Positions 1 through 10,164 of a DNA stretch of 64,000 bases are shown piece by piece. Below the pieces are notes generated by a model. It was not told the DNA's origin. It made no database searches and saw nothing but the letters and a program-made list of their open reading frames with translations. The DNA comes from Bacteroidales bacterium. GTDB lineage: Bacteria > Bacteroidota > Bacteroidia > Bacteroidales > Marinilabiliaceae. The position numbers and the translations under genes are program-made. Where the stretch lies: contig JAFYCM010000055.1 in assembly GCA_017539645.1 (NCBI GenBank), positions 29,180 to 93,179 on the forward strand, in the 5' to 3' direction. The number at the start of each line of letters is the position of its first letter. The stretch's first letter is position 1.

Positions 1-3000
1 AGACCTTCTGGCAGTTCGGGGAGCTTAAGCGTGATGTTGCTCTGCTCGAAGTATTTGGCAGTCCAGAGCACAGCCGAGTCGCCCACTGCAGGCTTGTAGC
101 TCGACGACATTGTCAGTTCTAACGTCACGCCTTGCAACTTCAGTCTCGACGATACAGCCAAGAAGGTGCGACTCTTTTCGTTATCCTTGCCATTGCGCAT
201 ATTTACACGGAGCGTTGAGCCACTGTACATATAAATATTCGTAGCTGCAATGCCATCGAACGGCGAAGAGAAGGTATAATTACCAGGAGCAAGCGTAGCA
301 CCTTCGTAGATAGATGCGTCATTGATGCGAGCCACACCGGCAAGCGTTGCCTCTTCGTAGACAGAGATGTTGTTATTAGCACCGAAGAAGGCTGTTGTTG
401 CAGTCGTCGTGCCTGACATATTCAGTACGCCGCCCTCAACGGTTACATCGCCAGCCACACCGGTTTGAGGCGATGCCGTCCAAACACCGCTACCAACTTT
501 TGTAATCTTGCAACCCGAGAATTTGCCCGAGAAGTTCACATTTACGTTGAGATAACCGAATGTGTAGGTGCCGGCACCTTGCATAGTAGCAGAACCAGCA
601 AGATTGCCTATTTTGATACTCTTGCCATTGTTGTCGAACGTGCCACTTGCGTTGAGAATAGCATTAGGCATACCGCTGGTGTTTGAGAAGTAGAACACAG
701 GGTCGTATGAACCCGTCTTGCTCAAGCCAGCGTATATGGTGCCGGTGAACTTGCTTGCGTTCATATTTACAACGTTGCGCACGCTGGTAGCATACATATA
801 AATCTTACCACTACCGGTAAGCGAACCCGTGTATTCGCAGCGCGAATCGAGATACCAATAGTTTGTTGTGCCTTCAGCTACAATAACGTCTGAAGCGCAC
901 GACGTGTAACTATAGATATTATCGGCATCGTGCAAGGTACCGCCCTCGAAGTAGATAGTATGAGGCGTGGTCTGTTTGCCGCCGTACTCGCCAGCGTAAA
1001 CTACACCCTCTTTTAGATGCAAGGTACCATAATTAGCCAAATTTGCGAGCGTAAGAGAACCTGTGCCCGTCTTAACCCAATCGACATTTGCTAATGAGGC
1101 AGTAGTAATGGCATCGGTGAGTGTGAGCGAGGCTTTCGAAGCAACTTGAATGGTGTCGTTAGAGCCAGCCATAATTATGCCGTAGCTGCAGTAGAGCGTG
1201 CCACTTGCCACGAGTTTTGCATTGTTGAGCGTGATATTAGCATCAGTGCCGCCCACGTTGCCATATTCAGAACCCGAAGTGTAGGCCGTCTTAGTCAACG
1301 TCAGAGAGCCGCCATTTACGTATGTGCCACCAGTATAACGGTTTATGTTACTTATGGTCAAGTTGCCCGTGCCCTCTTTGACGAGCGAAGTAGCACCAAC
1401 AATGCTGTCGCCCGAAAGCGAATAGTTCACCTTGCTATTTTGGAACACCACAGCCGATGGCATAAGTGTTTCGGCAATTTTCACATTAGTGAGAGCTGCA
1501 TTGTCGTTGAAGATGACCTTGTCGCCTTTCACGAAGACTGTTGCGTTGCCAGCCTCATCGACGAAGTTGAGCGTGTTGGCCAAATCCCAAATGTTGCTTT
1601 CGGCGCCAGTCCAATAAATGGTGCTTGCCGCGCGAAGTTCGTCAACGTGTACGTAGAGTTTCTTGTCTTTATATACTAGCGAAACTTTATTGCCATCTCG
1701 GCCAGCAAGTTTGACTTTGGTGAGGTCGCCTACAATCTCGTCTATTTCGCCGATAAGGTAATCGCCAGCAGCCATCGACGTAGCTCCTGCAACGTAGTGA
1801 AGCGCAAGGCTCACAACAGGATTTTTATCGTTGAGCGGGAAGGCATTGTTGTCGAGTTCGTTGATTACAAGCTTCTTAACCACAACCTTATCCGACGTAA
1901 TATCATCGGCATAGAGGTCGAGCGCAAGCTGAGCACCAAAGTTGAGCACGAGCGTATCTATATTTATTACGCCCAAAGCATTCTCGCCAGCAGGTGAAAT
2001 TTGTGCAGCATAATCTGCCGTTACCGTGTTGACGAACGTGCCACCATTGGAAACGAGCTTAGCGAAGCGGTTGAGCCAAACGGGGCTTTTGGTTAGCGTG
2101 CCGTTGAACTCGAGCGTACCAGCCCAAACATTCGTTTCGCCAGTATAAGTATGCGTATTTGCAGGCAACACAAGTCGTCCATCGCCTTGCTTTACGAGGC
2201 GCATATCGCCACTGAGCACGCCATCGCCCGCAATAGTGTGGGTGTAAGTAGTATAAGTAATATTATCGTTATTGTTGTTACCCTGCACCCACGATGGAGC
2301 GTTGTCCGTAAGTATGTATGGAGCGCACTCGCCGCTGATGGTGTAGGATGCATCGCTACTCTCGTCGAGCAAAATGTGCTTATTGTCAAGAGCATTGGTT
2401 ATGCTGCCGTTTGCGTCGACGCGCGTACGACCCGACGTTGTGAATGGTGGAGGCGCTATAGTTATGCCCTCAACTTCGCCGAGGAAATAGCTTACGTGAG
2501 GCGGCTGGTTGTAGCCACACATCTGCGTAACCATAGCATTGCGATACTGATGGTCGTGCAGAAGCGTGTAGTTGCGCCACTCGGTAGGATAGGTAGAAAT
2601 AACTATACGCATATTACCATCGACATCGCGGAGGATAATCTCTTCGCGCCAGTCACCGAAGATGTCGGCTTGGAGGCAAGGCGTAGCCTTAGTATCGTTG
2701 TTTACGCGAGTGCTGGCGAAGGTTGTGAGAGCACCAGCATTGTATTTATAAATACGACCAGTTGAGTTTGCACCATTCGAGCCGTCGAAAGATTCTTCGA
2801 GGAGGTCGCCATCCCAATAAATACGGAAGTTAACCGAAACGTCGGTGCCATTCACACTGTTGAGATGGTCGGCAGCCACACAACTGATGAACGAGTCGTG
2901 ACCAGATTTGCCTATGGCGCCAAAGACATCGTTGGTGAAGTTGCCACACATCGAGCGACCGTCGTCATTGCCACTCACATGGCGATAGTAAATACGGCTT

Positions 3001-4298
3001 GTGGTAGCATCACGATAGTTATTGTCGGGTTGGTCCTCGTTGCAAGCATAGACTTCAGAACCATGTTTGTATGGGTCGAAATCGCTAACGTGGTGAGCGT
3101 CGCCGTGACCGAGACCTGTAGTGCTAAGGCCTTTGCCGTTGTCATCGATAACCATAGAGCCGAAAACTATCTCGTCGCGTCCGTCCCAATCGACATCGGC
3201 AATAGTGTAGTTGTGGTAGCCTTGTCCATACCAAGGAGAGCCAGCTGTGTCGCAATTCCAATTCCAACGAACGGTGAGCTCGTGCGTAGTTGGGTTCACG
3301 TCGTATGCAATCATCTTGTGACGCGTATATATACCGCGAGCGAGGAAGATGCTCGGCTTCTTACCATCGAAATATGGAGCGCCAAAGAAATGCTTCGTCG
3401 AGCGGTGACCGTAGCCATCGCCCCAAGCCTTCTCGAGGTTCGTCTCGCCCTCTTCGAGGCGCTTGAGCGGATATTCGCCCGTGTAGTATGGCACGCCCGT
3501 TTCGCCATTCATATATACAAGGAACTCATCGCCCTCATGAACGAAAATTGCCGACGTGTTGTATCCATAACGATAGCTTTTGGAAGCATCGCCAATGGTA
3601 TACGTGTTGCCATCGGCAGCGTGGATAACCGTACCATCGGCAGCACGCATGAGGCATTCAGCCTTGCCGTCCATATCCCAGTCGTAAACTGCGATGTTGG
3701 TCTCGTTGTGCTGGAAGTCGGCGAGGTTCGGGCCGCAGTCGATCCACCAGAGCAACGTGCCATCGAGTTTGTAGACCTCAATGCGGTCGTAGTCGATGCT
3801 CGTAGCAGGGAAGCCTGCAGCAGCGTCGACACTGTTTATCTCCTTCACGATGATTTCCATCTCGCCATCGCCGTCCACGTCGCCTATTGTAGCGTCGTTA
3901 GGCAAATAGTTAGCAGTAATGTCGGTCTTACCATCGTTGCTGATGCGCGTAGCTTTCTGAATAACGAGATAGTCATTCGCGAGCACCTTAGCGGCTTTGC
4001 ATTGCGCTCCCACAGTACCCCTTACGACGGGAGCAACAGTGTAGGTGCTTGCTAAAGTTCCAGCAGCATCGACGTAGTTCGACACTTCGAGGGGAGCACT
4101 GTTAACCAACGTACCATCGCGGTAGAGGTTGTATTGGGTATCGTAGTATTCGTTGGCAGTAATACGCCACGAAACGTAGACACCACCGTCCGTCTTGATA
4201 GCCACAAGGCCGCGGTCGAGCTCATCGGTGAAGCGCTGAGCAAAGCCGCTGACCGAAGCAATCAGACAGACCAAAAGAGTTAGTAATGTTTTACGCAT
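1..4298 (-). CDS. rhamnogalacturonan lyase, PL11, with beta-strand-repeat tail (3' partial)
   Basis: Secreted enzyme expected to cleave the rhamnogalacturonan I backbone of pectin by beta-elimination. Seen: ATG at 4298 and a signal peptide (MRKTLLTLLVCLIASVSGFA); an N-terminal beta-sandwich (about residues 23-105) typical of PL11; then a propeller rich in Ca-binding loops such as DVDGDGE, DWDMDGK and DVDWDGRDE, and the stretch GYGHRSTKHFFGAPYFDG, to about residue 625. After this come about 800 residues of Gly/Thr/Asn-rich beta-strand repeats. Several match the passenger-associated (autotransporter-type) repeat pattern, e.g. LVKQGDGRLVLPANTHTYTG and LVKEGTGNLTISNINRYTGG. The frame is open to base 1, so the C-terminus lies outside the window; PL11 enzymes are usually about 600-650 residues. 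The lyase call is firm. The role of the tail (surface display or glycan contact) is inferred. Confidence 0.88.
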   Translation of the reverse strand, partial: MRKTLLTLLVCLIASVSGFAQRFTDELDRGLVAIKTDGGVYVSWRITANEYYDTQYNLYRDGTLVNSAPLEVSNYVDAAGTLASTYTVAPVVRGTVGAQCKAAKVLANDYLVIQKATRISNDGKTDITANYLPNDATIGDVDGDGEMEIIVKEINSVDAAAGFPATSIDYDRIEVYKLDGTLLWWIDCGPNLADFQHNETNIAVYDWDMDGKAECLMRAADGTVIHAADGNTYTIGDASKSYRYGYNTSAIFVHEGDEFLVYMNGETGVPYYTGEYPLKRLEEGETNLEKAWGDGYGHRSTKHFFGAPYFDGKKPSIFLARGIYTRHKMIAYDVNPTTHELTVRWNWNCDTAGSPWYGQGYHNYTIADVDWDGRDEIVFGSMVIDDNGKGLSTTGLGHGDAHHVSDFDPYKHGSEVYACNEDQPDNNYRDATTSRIYYRHVSGNDDGRSMCGNFTNDVFGAIGKSGHDSFISCVAADHLNSVNGTDVSVNFRIYWDGDLLEESFDGSNGANSTGRIYKYNAGALTTFASTRVNNDTKATPCLQADIFGDWREEIILRDVDGNMRIVISTYPTEWRNYTLLHDHQYRNAMVTQMCGYNQPPHVSYFLGEVEGITIAPPPFTTSGRTRVDANGSITNALDNKHILLDESSDASYTISGECAPYILTDNAPSWVQGNNNNDNITYTTYTHTIAGDGVLSGDMRLVKQGDGRLVLPANTHTYTGETNVWAGTLEFNGTLTKSPVWLNRFAKLVSNGGTFVNTVTADYAAQISPAGENALGVINIDTLVLNFGAQLALDLYADDITSDKVVVKKLVINELDNNAFPLNDKNPVVSLALHYVAGATSMAAGDYLIGEIDEIVGDLTKVKLAGRDGNKVSLVYKDKKLYVHVDELRAASTIYWTGAESNIWDLANTLNFVDEAGNATVFVKGDKVIFNDNAALTNVKIAETLMPSAVVFQNSKVNYSLSGDSIVGATSLVKEGTGNLTISNINRYTGGTYVNGGSLTLTKTAYTSGSEYGNVGGTDANITLNNAKLVASGTLYCSYGIIMAGSNDTIQVASKASLTLTDAITTASLANVDWVKTGTGSLTLANLANYGTLHLKEGVVYAGEYGGKQTTPHTIYFEGGTLHDADNIYSYTSCASDVIVAEGTTNYWYLDSRCEYTGSLTGSGKIYMYATSVRNVVNMNASKFTGTIYAGLSKTGSYDPVFYFSNTSGMPNAILNASGTFDNNGKSIKIGNLAGSATMQGAGTYTFGYLNVNVNFSGKFSGCKITKVGSGVWTASPQTGVAGDVTVEGGVLNMSGTTTATTAFFGANNNISVYEEATLAGVARINDASIYEGATLAPGNYTFSSPFDGIAATNIYMYSGSTLRVNMRNGKDNEKSRTFLAVSSRLKLQGVTLELTMSSSYKPAVGDSAVLWTAKYFEQSNITLKLPELPEG

Positions 4299-4345
4299 AA
4301 TAAAAATGTTGTTGTTATGATGTTAGATTGATTTTCTCAAGGGCG

Positions 4346-4374
4346 CGAATATATGTTAATATTTGCTAACAAAA
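4346..4374 (-). promoter_or_regulatory. possible promoter of the PL11 gene
   Basis: Minus-strand TATATTCG (4346-4353) is one base off the TAnnTTTG box. A TTTTG lies 16-17 bases upstream, shorter than the usual 19. Weak candidate, about 50 bases before the ATG. Confidence 0.3.
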
Positions 4375-4488
4375 GACCTCTTTTTGCCTTTTGATAGCGT
4401 AGATATTAATATTTGTTATGAATACGTATGGGTTTACGCGTCTTCGGTGCGAGAATCATTCGCAATACATAAGCCATAACTCATAATC

Positions 4489-4504
4489 ATGTTATGCTTA
4501 ACAT
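4489..4504. repeat. small palindrome upstream of parE
   Basis: ATGTTATGCTTAACAT has 6-base arms around TGCT, 37 bases before the -33 box of the parE promoter. It may be an operator, but a palindrome this short in AT-rich DNA could be chance. The rest of the 319-base gap 4299-4617 holds only the two promoters. Confidence 0.25.
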
Positions 4505-4540
4505 AATAAACACCATGTAAATTTTATATTCAATACGGAC

Positions 4541-4570
4541 TTTGAAAAAATCTGAGATGGAATAATTTTG
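4541..4570 (+). promoter_or_regulatory. parE promoter
   Basis: TTTG at 4541-4544 and TAATTTTG at 4563-4570, 18 bases apart, match the Bacteroidetes primary sigma factor consensus (TTTG, about 19, TAnnTTTG). The expected transcript start is about 40 bases before the parE ATG. Probably drives the whole operon to 14178. Confidence 0.8.
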
Positions 4571-4617
4571 CCCCCGAAAATATCCCTACATAAGTATAAA
4601 TATCATACAACATAGAA

Positions 4618-6522
4618 ATGGCAGAAGTAGCAACGCAGCAGTACACCGAAGACAACATCAAAACCCTTGAGTGGTGGGAACATATCCGCCGTCGTCCGGG
4701 TATGTATATCGGTAAACTTGGTGATGGCGGTTCGAGCGACGATGGTATATACGTATTGCTCAAAGAGGTCATCGATAACTCGATTGACGAGTTCATGATG
4801 GGCAATGGCAAAAAGATTATTGTTGACGTTGTAAATACGGCTGCCGAGGGCGAGCCCAAGCATTGGCAGGTGAGCATTCGCGACTATGGACGCGGTATTC
4901 CACTCGGTTCGGTGGTAGATGTTTCGTCGAAGATGAACACTGGCGGCAAGTACGACAGCGAGGCTTTCCAGAAGTCAATCGGCTTGAACGGTGTAGGTAT
5001 AAAGGCCGTGAACGCCTTGTCGACGAGTTTCGTCATAGAGTCGTATCGCGATGGACAGTGCAAACGCGTGGAGTATTCGCGCGGCTTGAAGGTTCATGAA
5101 TACGACATAACTACAACCACCGAGAAGAACGGTACGCACGTGGTATTTACGCCCGACGACACAGTGTTCGAGAAGTACGACTACCGCATGGACATCGTGC
5201 AACGCATGTTGAAGAACTATACGTATCTCAACCGCGGACTGACGATGTGCTTCAATGGCGAGAACTTCAAAAGCGAAGAGGGCGTAGTTGACCTCTTGCG
5301 CGACAACATGACCGAAGAGCCGCTCTACCCAATAATTCACCTCGAAGATCAAGACCTCGAGATTGCGCTCACCCACTGCAACCACGACCGCGAAGAGTAC
5401 TACACTTTCTGCAACGGTCAGCACACCACGCAAGGCGGTACGCACTTAATGGCATTCAAAGAGGCTGTAGTGAAAACCATACGCGACTTTCTTGGCAAAA
5501 ACTACGATGCTTCCGACATACGTACGGGTATGGCAGCCGTGGTATCTATCCGCGTGCAAGAGCCTGTGTTCGAGAGCCAAACAAAGACCAAACTCGGTTC
5601 TAAAAATATGGCACCCGACGAGAGCAGCGTAACTATAAAAACATACGTACAAAATTTTCTCTCTAAATATCTCGACGACTATTTGCATCGTAACCTCACC
5701 GTTGGTGATATTATGAGCAAGAAGATTCAGCAGAATGAAGAGGAGCGTAAGGATATTCAAGGCGTAAAGAAGGCCGCACGCGAAAAAGCCAAGAAGGCCA
5801 GCCTCAACAATACCAAGCTCCGCGACTGTCGCATACACCTCACCGACAAAGAGAAGGACAAGAACGACCGCCGCGAAGAGACTGCCATCTTCATCACCGA
5901 GGGTAATTCGGCTTCGGGTTCCATCACCAAGAGCCGCGATGCCAACGTGCAAGCCGTGTTTAGCCTCCGAGGTAAGCCGCTCAACACCTTCGGTCTCAAG
6001 CGCGATATTGTATATAAAAACGAAGAGTTCTACCTACTTCAAGCAGCGCTCGATATTGAGGACGGCATTGAGGGATTGCGCTACAACAAGGTAATTATCG
6101 CTACCGATGCCGATGTCGATGGTATGCACATCCGCCTACTTATGATGACATTCTTTTTGCAATTTTTCCCCGATGTCATTCGTAACGGACACCTATTCAT
6201 ACTACAGACACCACTTTTCCGCGTACGTAATAAAAAGAAAACTATCTATTGCTACAGCGAAGAGGAACGCGACAAAGCAGCCAACCAACTTGCAGGCGCC
6301 GAGATAACTCGATTCAAAGGTTTGGGTGAGATCAACCCCGAAGAGTTCAAGGGCTTCATTGGCGATAATATACGCCTCAACACCGTGGAGATGCGTCAAG
6401 CCGACCAAGTGCGCGAGTTGCTGCAATTCTACATGGGTCAGAACACTTCGCAACGTCAGGACTTCATCATCGATAATCTTGTTATCGAAGAAGACCTTGT
6501 TGATATTCAAGATGTTATGTAG
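4618..6522 (+). CDS. parE: DNA topoisomerase IV subunit B
   Basis: ATPase subunit of topoisomerase IV, which decatenates daughter chromosomes together with ParC. Seen: the GHKL ATPase domain with EVIDNSIDE (catalytic Glu50, Mg-binding Asn54), DYGRGIP and [14 protein letters not shown]; a transducer domain; the Toprim domain with EGNSASGSI (Glu428) and [10 protein letters not shown] (Asp497/499/501). At 634 residues it fits Bacteroidetes ParE. EGNSASG in the Toprim motif (GyrB normally has EGDSAGG) and the neighbouring parC favour ParE over GyrB. ATG at 4618, with a consensus promoter about 50 bases upstream and no Shine-Dalgarno. First gene of a tight plus-strand cluster. Confidence 0.93.
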   Translation: MAEVATQQYTEDNIKTLEWWEHIRRRPGMYIGKLGDGGSSDDGIYVLLKEVIDNSIDEFMMGNGKKIIVDVVNTAAEGEPKHWQVSIRDYGRGIPLGSVVDVSSKMNTGGKYDSEAFQKSIGLNGVGIKAVNALSTSFVIESYRDGQCKRVEYSRGLKVHEYDITTTTEKNGTHVVFTPDDTVFEKYDYRMDIVQRMLKNYTYLNRGLTMCFNGENFKSEEGVVDLLRDNMTEEPLYPIIHLEDQDLEIALTHCNHDREEYYTFCNGQHTTQGGTHLMAFKEAVVKTIRDFLGKNYDASDIRTGMAAVVSIRVQEPVFESQTKTKLGSKNMAPDESSVTIKTYVQNFLSKYLDDYLHRNLTVGDIMSKKIQQNEEERKDIQGVKKAAREKAKKASLNNTKLRDCRIHLTDKEKDKNDRREETAIFITEGNSASGSITKSRDANVQAVFSLRGKPLNTFGLKRDIVYKNEEFYLLQAALDIEDGIEGLRYNKVIIATDADVDGMHIRLLMMTFFLQFFPDVIRNGHLFILQTPLFRVRNKKKTIYCYSEEERDKAANQLAGAEITRFKGLGEINPEEFKGFIGDNIRLNTVEMRQADQVRELLQFYMGQNTSQRQDFIIDNLVIEEDLVDIQDVM

Positions 6523-6610
6523 CAGCAAGTTGTAAGTAGCTAAGTATTAAGTTTTTTGCGATTACCACAAACCGTACATCGTACATAATAAAACCGTACA
6601 TAAATATTAT

Positions 6611-9340
6611 ATGTCAGACGAAATAGATAACCTCAACGACAACGAAGAAGTGCCAATGGAGCAACCAAGCGACGAAGAGGCAACTAACAACGAAAATATC
6701 AATGACGAAGCTACCGATGCTGATGCCGAAGAGGCCGAAGTAGTGGCTTCTGCCGTGCCTTTGTGGGACGAGGAAGCTGTGAAGACAAGCCAGCTGCACG
6801 GCATGTATCGCGCATGGTTTCTCGACTATGCTTCGTATGTAATCCTCGACCGCGCTGTGCCGCATATCGACGATGGCTTCAAGCCTGTACAACGTCGTAT
6901 TCTGCACGCCATGTCGCTCATGGAAGATGGACGATTCAATAAAGTGGCCAACATCGTGGGTAGCACCATGCCATTCCACCCGCACGGCGATGCATCTATT
7001 GGCGATGCGCTTGTGCAACTCGGTCAAAAGGGTCTGCTCATCGACACGCAGGGTAACTGGGGTAATATTCTTACGGGTGACGAAGCCGCCGCTCCACGTT
7101 ACATCGAAGCGCGACTGACGAAATTTGCCCTCGACGTGGTGTTCAACAAGAAGACTACGCAGTGGATGCTTAGCTACGACGGCCGCAACGACGAGCCTGT
7201 AACGCTGCCTGTGACGTTCCCGCTCTTGCTCGCTCACGGCGCTGAGGGTATCGCCGTAGGTTTGTCCACAAAGATTCTGCCGCACAACTTCAACGAACTT
7301 ATCGACGCATCGATAGCATATCTACGCAACGAGCCTTTCACGCTCTTGCCCGATTTCCCAACAGGCGGTTTGATTGATGCCTCTAAGTATAACGATGGTC
7401 AGCGAGGCGGTTCGCTACGTGTGCGTGCGCGCATTGAGAAACGCGACGCTCGTACGATTGTAATTACCGAAGTGCCTTTTACCAAGACTACGCAAATCTT
7501 GCGTCAGAGCATCGAAAATGCAGCAAAGAAGGGCAAGATAAAAGTGCGAAAGATTGACGACCTCACCTCCGAAAATGCCGAGATTGTAATTACGCTGCCT
7601 GCCGACACGTCGCCCGACAAGACCATCGATGCGCTCTATGCCTTCACCGATTGCGAGCTCAACCTTGCGCCGAACGCCTGCGTTGTCTACGACCGCAAGC
7701 CGCACTTCCTCGGCGTGAGCGACATACTTAAGCATAGCACCGATCGCACTGTGTCGCTCTTGAAGCGCGAACTCGAGATTAACCTCGACGAGCTCGAAAC
7801 GCAGTGGCACTTGCTTTCGCTTGAGAAGATTTTCATTGAGGAGCGTATATATAAAGACAAAGAATTTGAACAAGCCTCGAGCACCGATGCGGCTTGCGAA
7901 CATATTGACGAGCGACTGACGCCATACTATAAATATTTCACTCGTGCCGTCACGAAAGAAGACATCTTGCATCTGCTCGAGATAAAGATGGCTCGTATAC
8001 TCCGCTTCAACTCCGACGCTGCAAAGGAGAAACTCGCACGCCTCAAAGAGGAGATGGAGACAACGCACTTCAACATTGAGCATATTATTGAATACACCAT
8101 AGATTATTTCAAACGCCTCAAACGTCAATATGGCAAGGATCGCGAACGCAAAACCGAAATTCGCTCATTCGACAAGATTGAAACAACTAAGGTTGTCGTA
8201 CGCAACAAAAAACTCTATGTCAACAAAGTTGATGGTTTTATGGGTATGGGATTGAAACCATCTGAGAGTGAGTATGTTGCCGATTGCTCTGAGCTCGACG
8301 ATGCTATAATATTCTATAAAGATGGTCGCTACTGCATAAAGCACATCGACGAGAAAGTAGATATAGGAAACAACGTCATCCATATTGATGTATTCAAGAA
8401 GAACGACACGCGCACCATTTACACTTGTGCATACGCCGATGGCGAAACGGGCATAACGTACATAAAACGCTTTGCCGTTACTGGCGTAATACGCGACAAG
8501 GAGTACAACATGACCACCGAGACGCCTAAAACCGTGGTACACTACTTCAGCGTGAGCGAGAATGGCGAGTCGGAGGTACTTACGGTGCTGCTGAAACCGA
8601 AGTTGAAGTTGCACAAAGTGGTGTTCGACTTCGACACGTCGTCGATAGCAGTGAAAGGTCGCTCGTCGCGTGGTAACATACTCACTAAGAACGAAGTACA
8701 TAAGATTAAGCTACGTCGCAAGGGCGAGAGTACGCTTGGTGGTCAGCAGATATGGTTTGAGCCCGAAATCCTACGCCTCAACGACGAAGGTCGAGGCACA
8801 TTGCTTGGCGAATTCTGTGGCTCTGACCTCATATTCCTTGTGCTCAATAACGGTGAAGCAAGCACCGTGGGCACAGGACTCGAACAGCACTTTAGCGATA
8901 ACATTTTGCGCATAGAGAAATTCGACAATCGCAAGTTGTGGACTGCGGTATATCTCGATGGCAAAGATGGTATGTACTACATAAAGCGATTCCGAGTGGC
9001 TGCCGATGGTTGTTCTAAGCCAGTTATGCTTGCTGGCGACGATCCCAACTCGCGCATTGTGCTGCTGAGCGATGAAGATCATCCTCGTATAGAGATCTCT
9101 TATGGTGGTTCCGACAAGTGGCGACCCAAAGAGATTATAGAGGTTGATGATTTTGCAGCAGAAAAAGGCATAAAATCGAAAGGAAAGCGAATAACGCAAC
9201 ATAGTAATCCTAAATTTGTAGAACTCGAACCAACAATCCCAACAATACGCGAATCGCCCGTCGACAAACTCGCCGATGATGTTGCGAAGGAGGACGATGC
9301 CACCGATGATGGTCAGCTTGAGTTCCCAATAGATAATTAA
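6611..9340 (+). CDS. parC: DNA topoisomerase IV subunit A
   Basis: Breakage-reunion subunit of topoisomerase IV, partner of the ParE upstream. Seen: the GyrA/ParC core SYVILDRAVPHIDDGFKPVQRRILHAM; catalytic Tyr164 in APRYIEARL; a long coiled-coil arm (about 400-500); a degenerate beta-pinwheel C-terminal domain. The length of 909 residues is within the Bacteroidetes range. Odd feature: the first ~50 residues are almost purely acidic and Asn-rich (NDNEEVPMEQPSDEEATNN...), before the conserved start of the core at about residue 60. It follows parE after 88 bases containing repeats of CCGTACAT, with no clear promoter of its own. Confidence 0.93.
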   Translation: MSDEIDNLNDNEEVPMEQPSDEEATNNENINDEATDADAEEAEVVASAVPLWDEEAVKTSQLHGMYRAWFLDYASYVILDRAVPHIDDGFKPVQRRILHAMSLMEDGRFNKVANIVGSTMPFHPHGDASIGDALVQLGQKGLLIDTQGNWGNILTGDEAAAPRYIEARLTKFALDVVFNKKTTQWMLSYDGRNDEPVTLPVTFPLLLAHGAEGIAVGLSTKILPHNFNELIDASIAYLRNEPFTLLPDFPTGGLIDASKYNDGQRGGSLRVRARIEKRDARTIVITEVPFTKTTQILRQSIENAAKKGKIKVRKIDDLTSENAEIVITLPADTSPDKTIDALYAFTDCELNLAPNACVVYDRKPHFLGVSDILKHSTDRTVSLLKRELEINLDELETQWHLLSLEKIFIEERIYKDKEFEQASSTDAACEHIDERLTPYYKYFTRAVTKEDILHLLEIKMARILRFNSDAAKEKLARLKEEMETTHFNIEHIIEYTIDYFKRLKRQYGKDRERKTEIRSFDKIETTKVVVRNKKLYVNKVDGFMGMGLKPSESEYVADCSELDDAIIFYKDGRYCIKHIDEKVDIGNNVIHIDVFKKNDTRTIYTCAYADGETGITYIKRFAVTGVIRDKEYNMTTETPKTVVHYFSVSENGESEVLTVLLKPKLKLHKVVFDFDTSSIAVKGRSSRGNILTKNEVHKIKLRRKGESTLGGQQIWFEPEILRLNDEGRGTLLGEFCGSDLIFLVLNNGEASTVGTGLEQHFSDNILRIEKFDNRKLWTAVYLDGKDGMYYIKRFRVAADGCSKPVMLAGDDPNSRIVLLSDEDHPRIEISYGGSDKWRPKEIIEVDDFAAEKGIKSKGKRITQHSNPKFVELEPTIPTIRESPVDKLADDVAKEDDATDDGQLEFPIDN

Positions 9341-9342
9341 GT

Positions 9343-10164
9343 ATGAAGAACGCCGTAGCCATATTACTCGCATTTGTGTGCCTCAGGGCCGCAGCGCAAG
9401 AGGTGGTATGGCTGCCAGCAACTGCAATTGGCGCGGCGCACATTCGTACATTATCGATAAACAATAGCATAGAGACAATGCAACCAGCACAAGCCGCCGA
9501 GACGAAAAGTTTCGCGGCTGTGGTTGGTTACACTATGCCATATTCGCTCAGCGAACTCGGAGAATCGCATTTGCGAGGTGCGGCCAATATTTGCAATACG
9601 TTTTGCCTTACTCTTGATGTAGGAAGACATGGCGACCAAGCAAGCAGCATAACCAACATTGGAGGAGGCGTGTCTAAACGTTGGCGCTATTTCAGTATTG
9701 GTATGGAGTATTATGCTGTTATACACACACTTGCAGATAATCAGAAGTTTACATCGTCGTATTCGCGCTTTGGTTTCATACTTACACCTAATAGCGAATG
9801 GCATTTTAGCGTATGTATAAATAACGTCGAGCATCGCAAAATTGACTACGGCGGCGCTTTGTTCGACATCGATCAGATAGCAGCTGTTGGCGCAAAATGG
9901 CAGCCTTCTGAGCGCTTCAGCGTGATGGCCGAGGTAGAGAAAAATTTCAACTTCGACGACCCTGCGGGCAAAATGGCTGTGGTGCTCTATCCTGTAGAAA
10001 GATTGCAACTTTCGGCAGGCTTTTGCAGTCAAGGGCGAACGCCTACAGTTGGTGTTGGCTATGGCATACGTATGGTTAGCCTCAACGTAGGTTTTTCATA
10101 TCATCAACAACTTGGCTCTACCACGGGCGCTCTCATCACCATTAAGCCATGGAACGTCGATTGA
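9343..10164 (+). CDS. predicted outer-membrane beta-barrel protein
   Basis: 273 residues, family not firmly recognised. Seen: a signal peptide (MKNAVAILLAFVCLRAAAQ) and alternating hydrophobic/aromatic strands throughout (e.g. RYFSIGMEYYAVIH, LNVGFSYHQQLG), typical of a small outer-membrane barrel, with a loose resemblance to PorP/SprF-type proteins. It starts 2 bases after the parC stop and overlaps the next gene by 16 bases, so it is almost certainly cotranscribed and translationally coupled with its neighbours. Function unknown; I do not claim a role in type IX secretion from this alone. Confidence 0.75.
   Translation: MKNAVAILLAFVCLRAAAQEVVWLPATAIGAAHIRTLSINNSIETMQPAQAAETKSFAAVVGYTMPYSLSELGESHLRGAANICNTFCLTLDVGRHGDQASSITNIGGGVSKRWRYFSIGMEYYAVIHTLADNQKFTSSYSRFGFILTPNSEWHFSVCINNVEHRKIDYGGALFDIDQIAAVGAKWQPSERFSVMAEVEKNFNFDDPAGKMAVVLYPVERLQLSAGFCSQGRTPTVGVGYGIRMVSLNVGFSYHQQLGSTTGALITIKPWNVD

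Noticed and set aside
2865-4055. 396-codon plus-strand open frame opposite the PL11 gene
   Set aside because: No recognisable motifs or promoter. The opposite strand has a clear signal peptide and PL11 motifs, so this is a codon-bias shadow.
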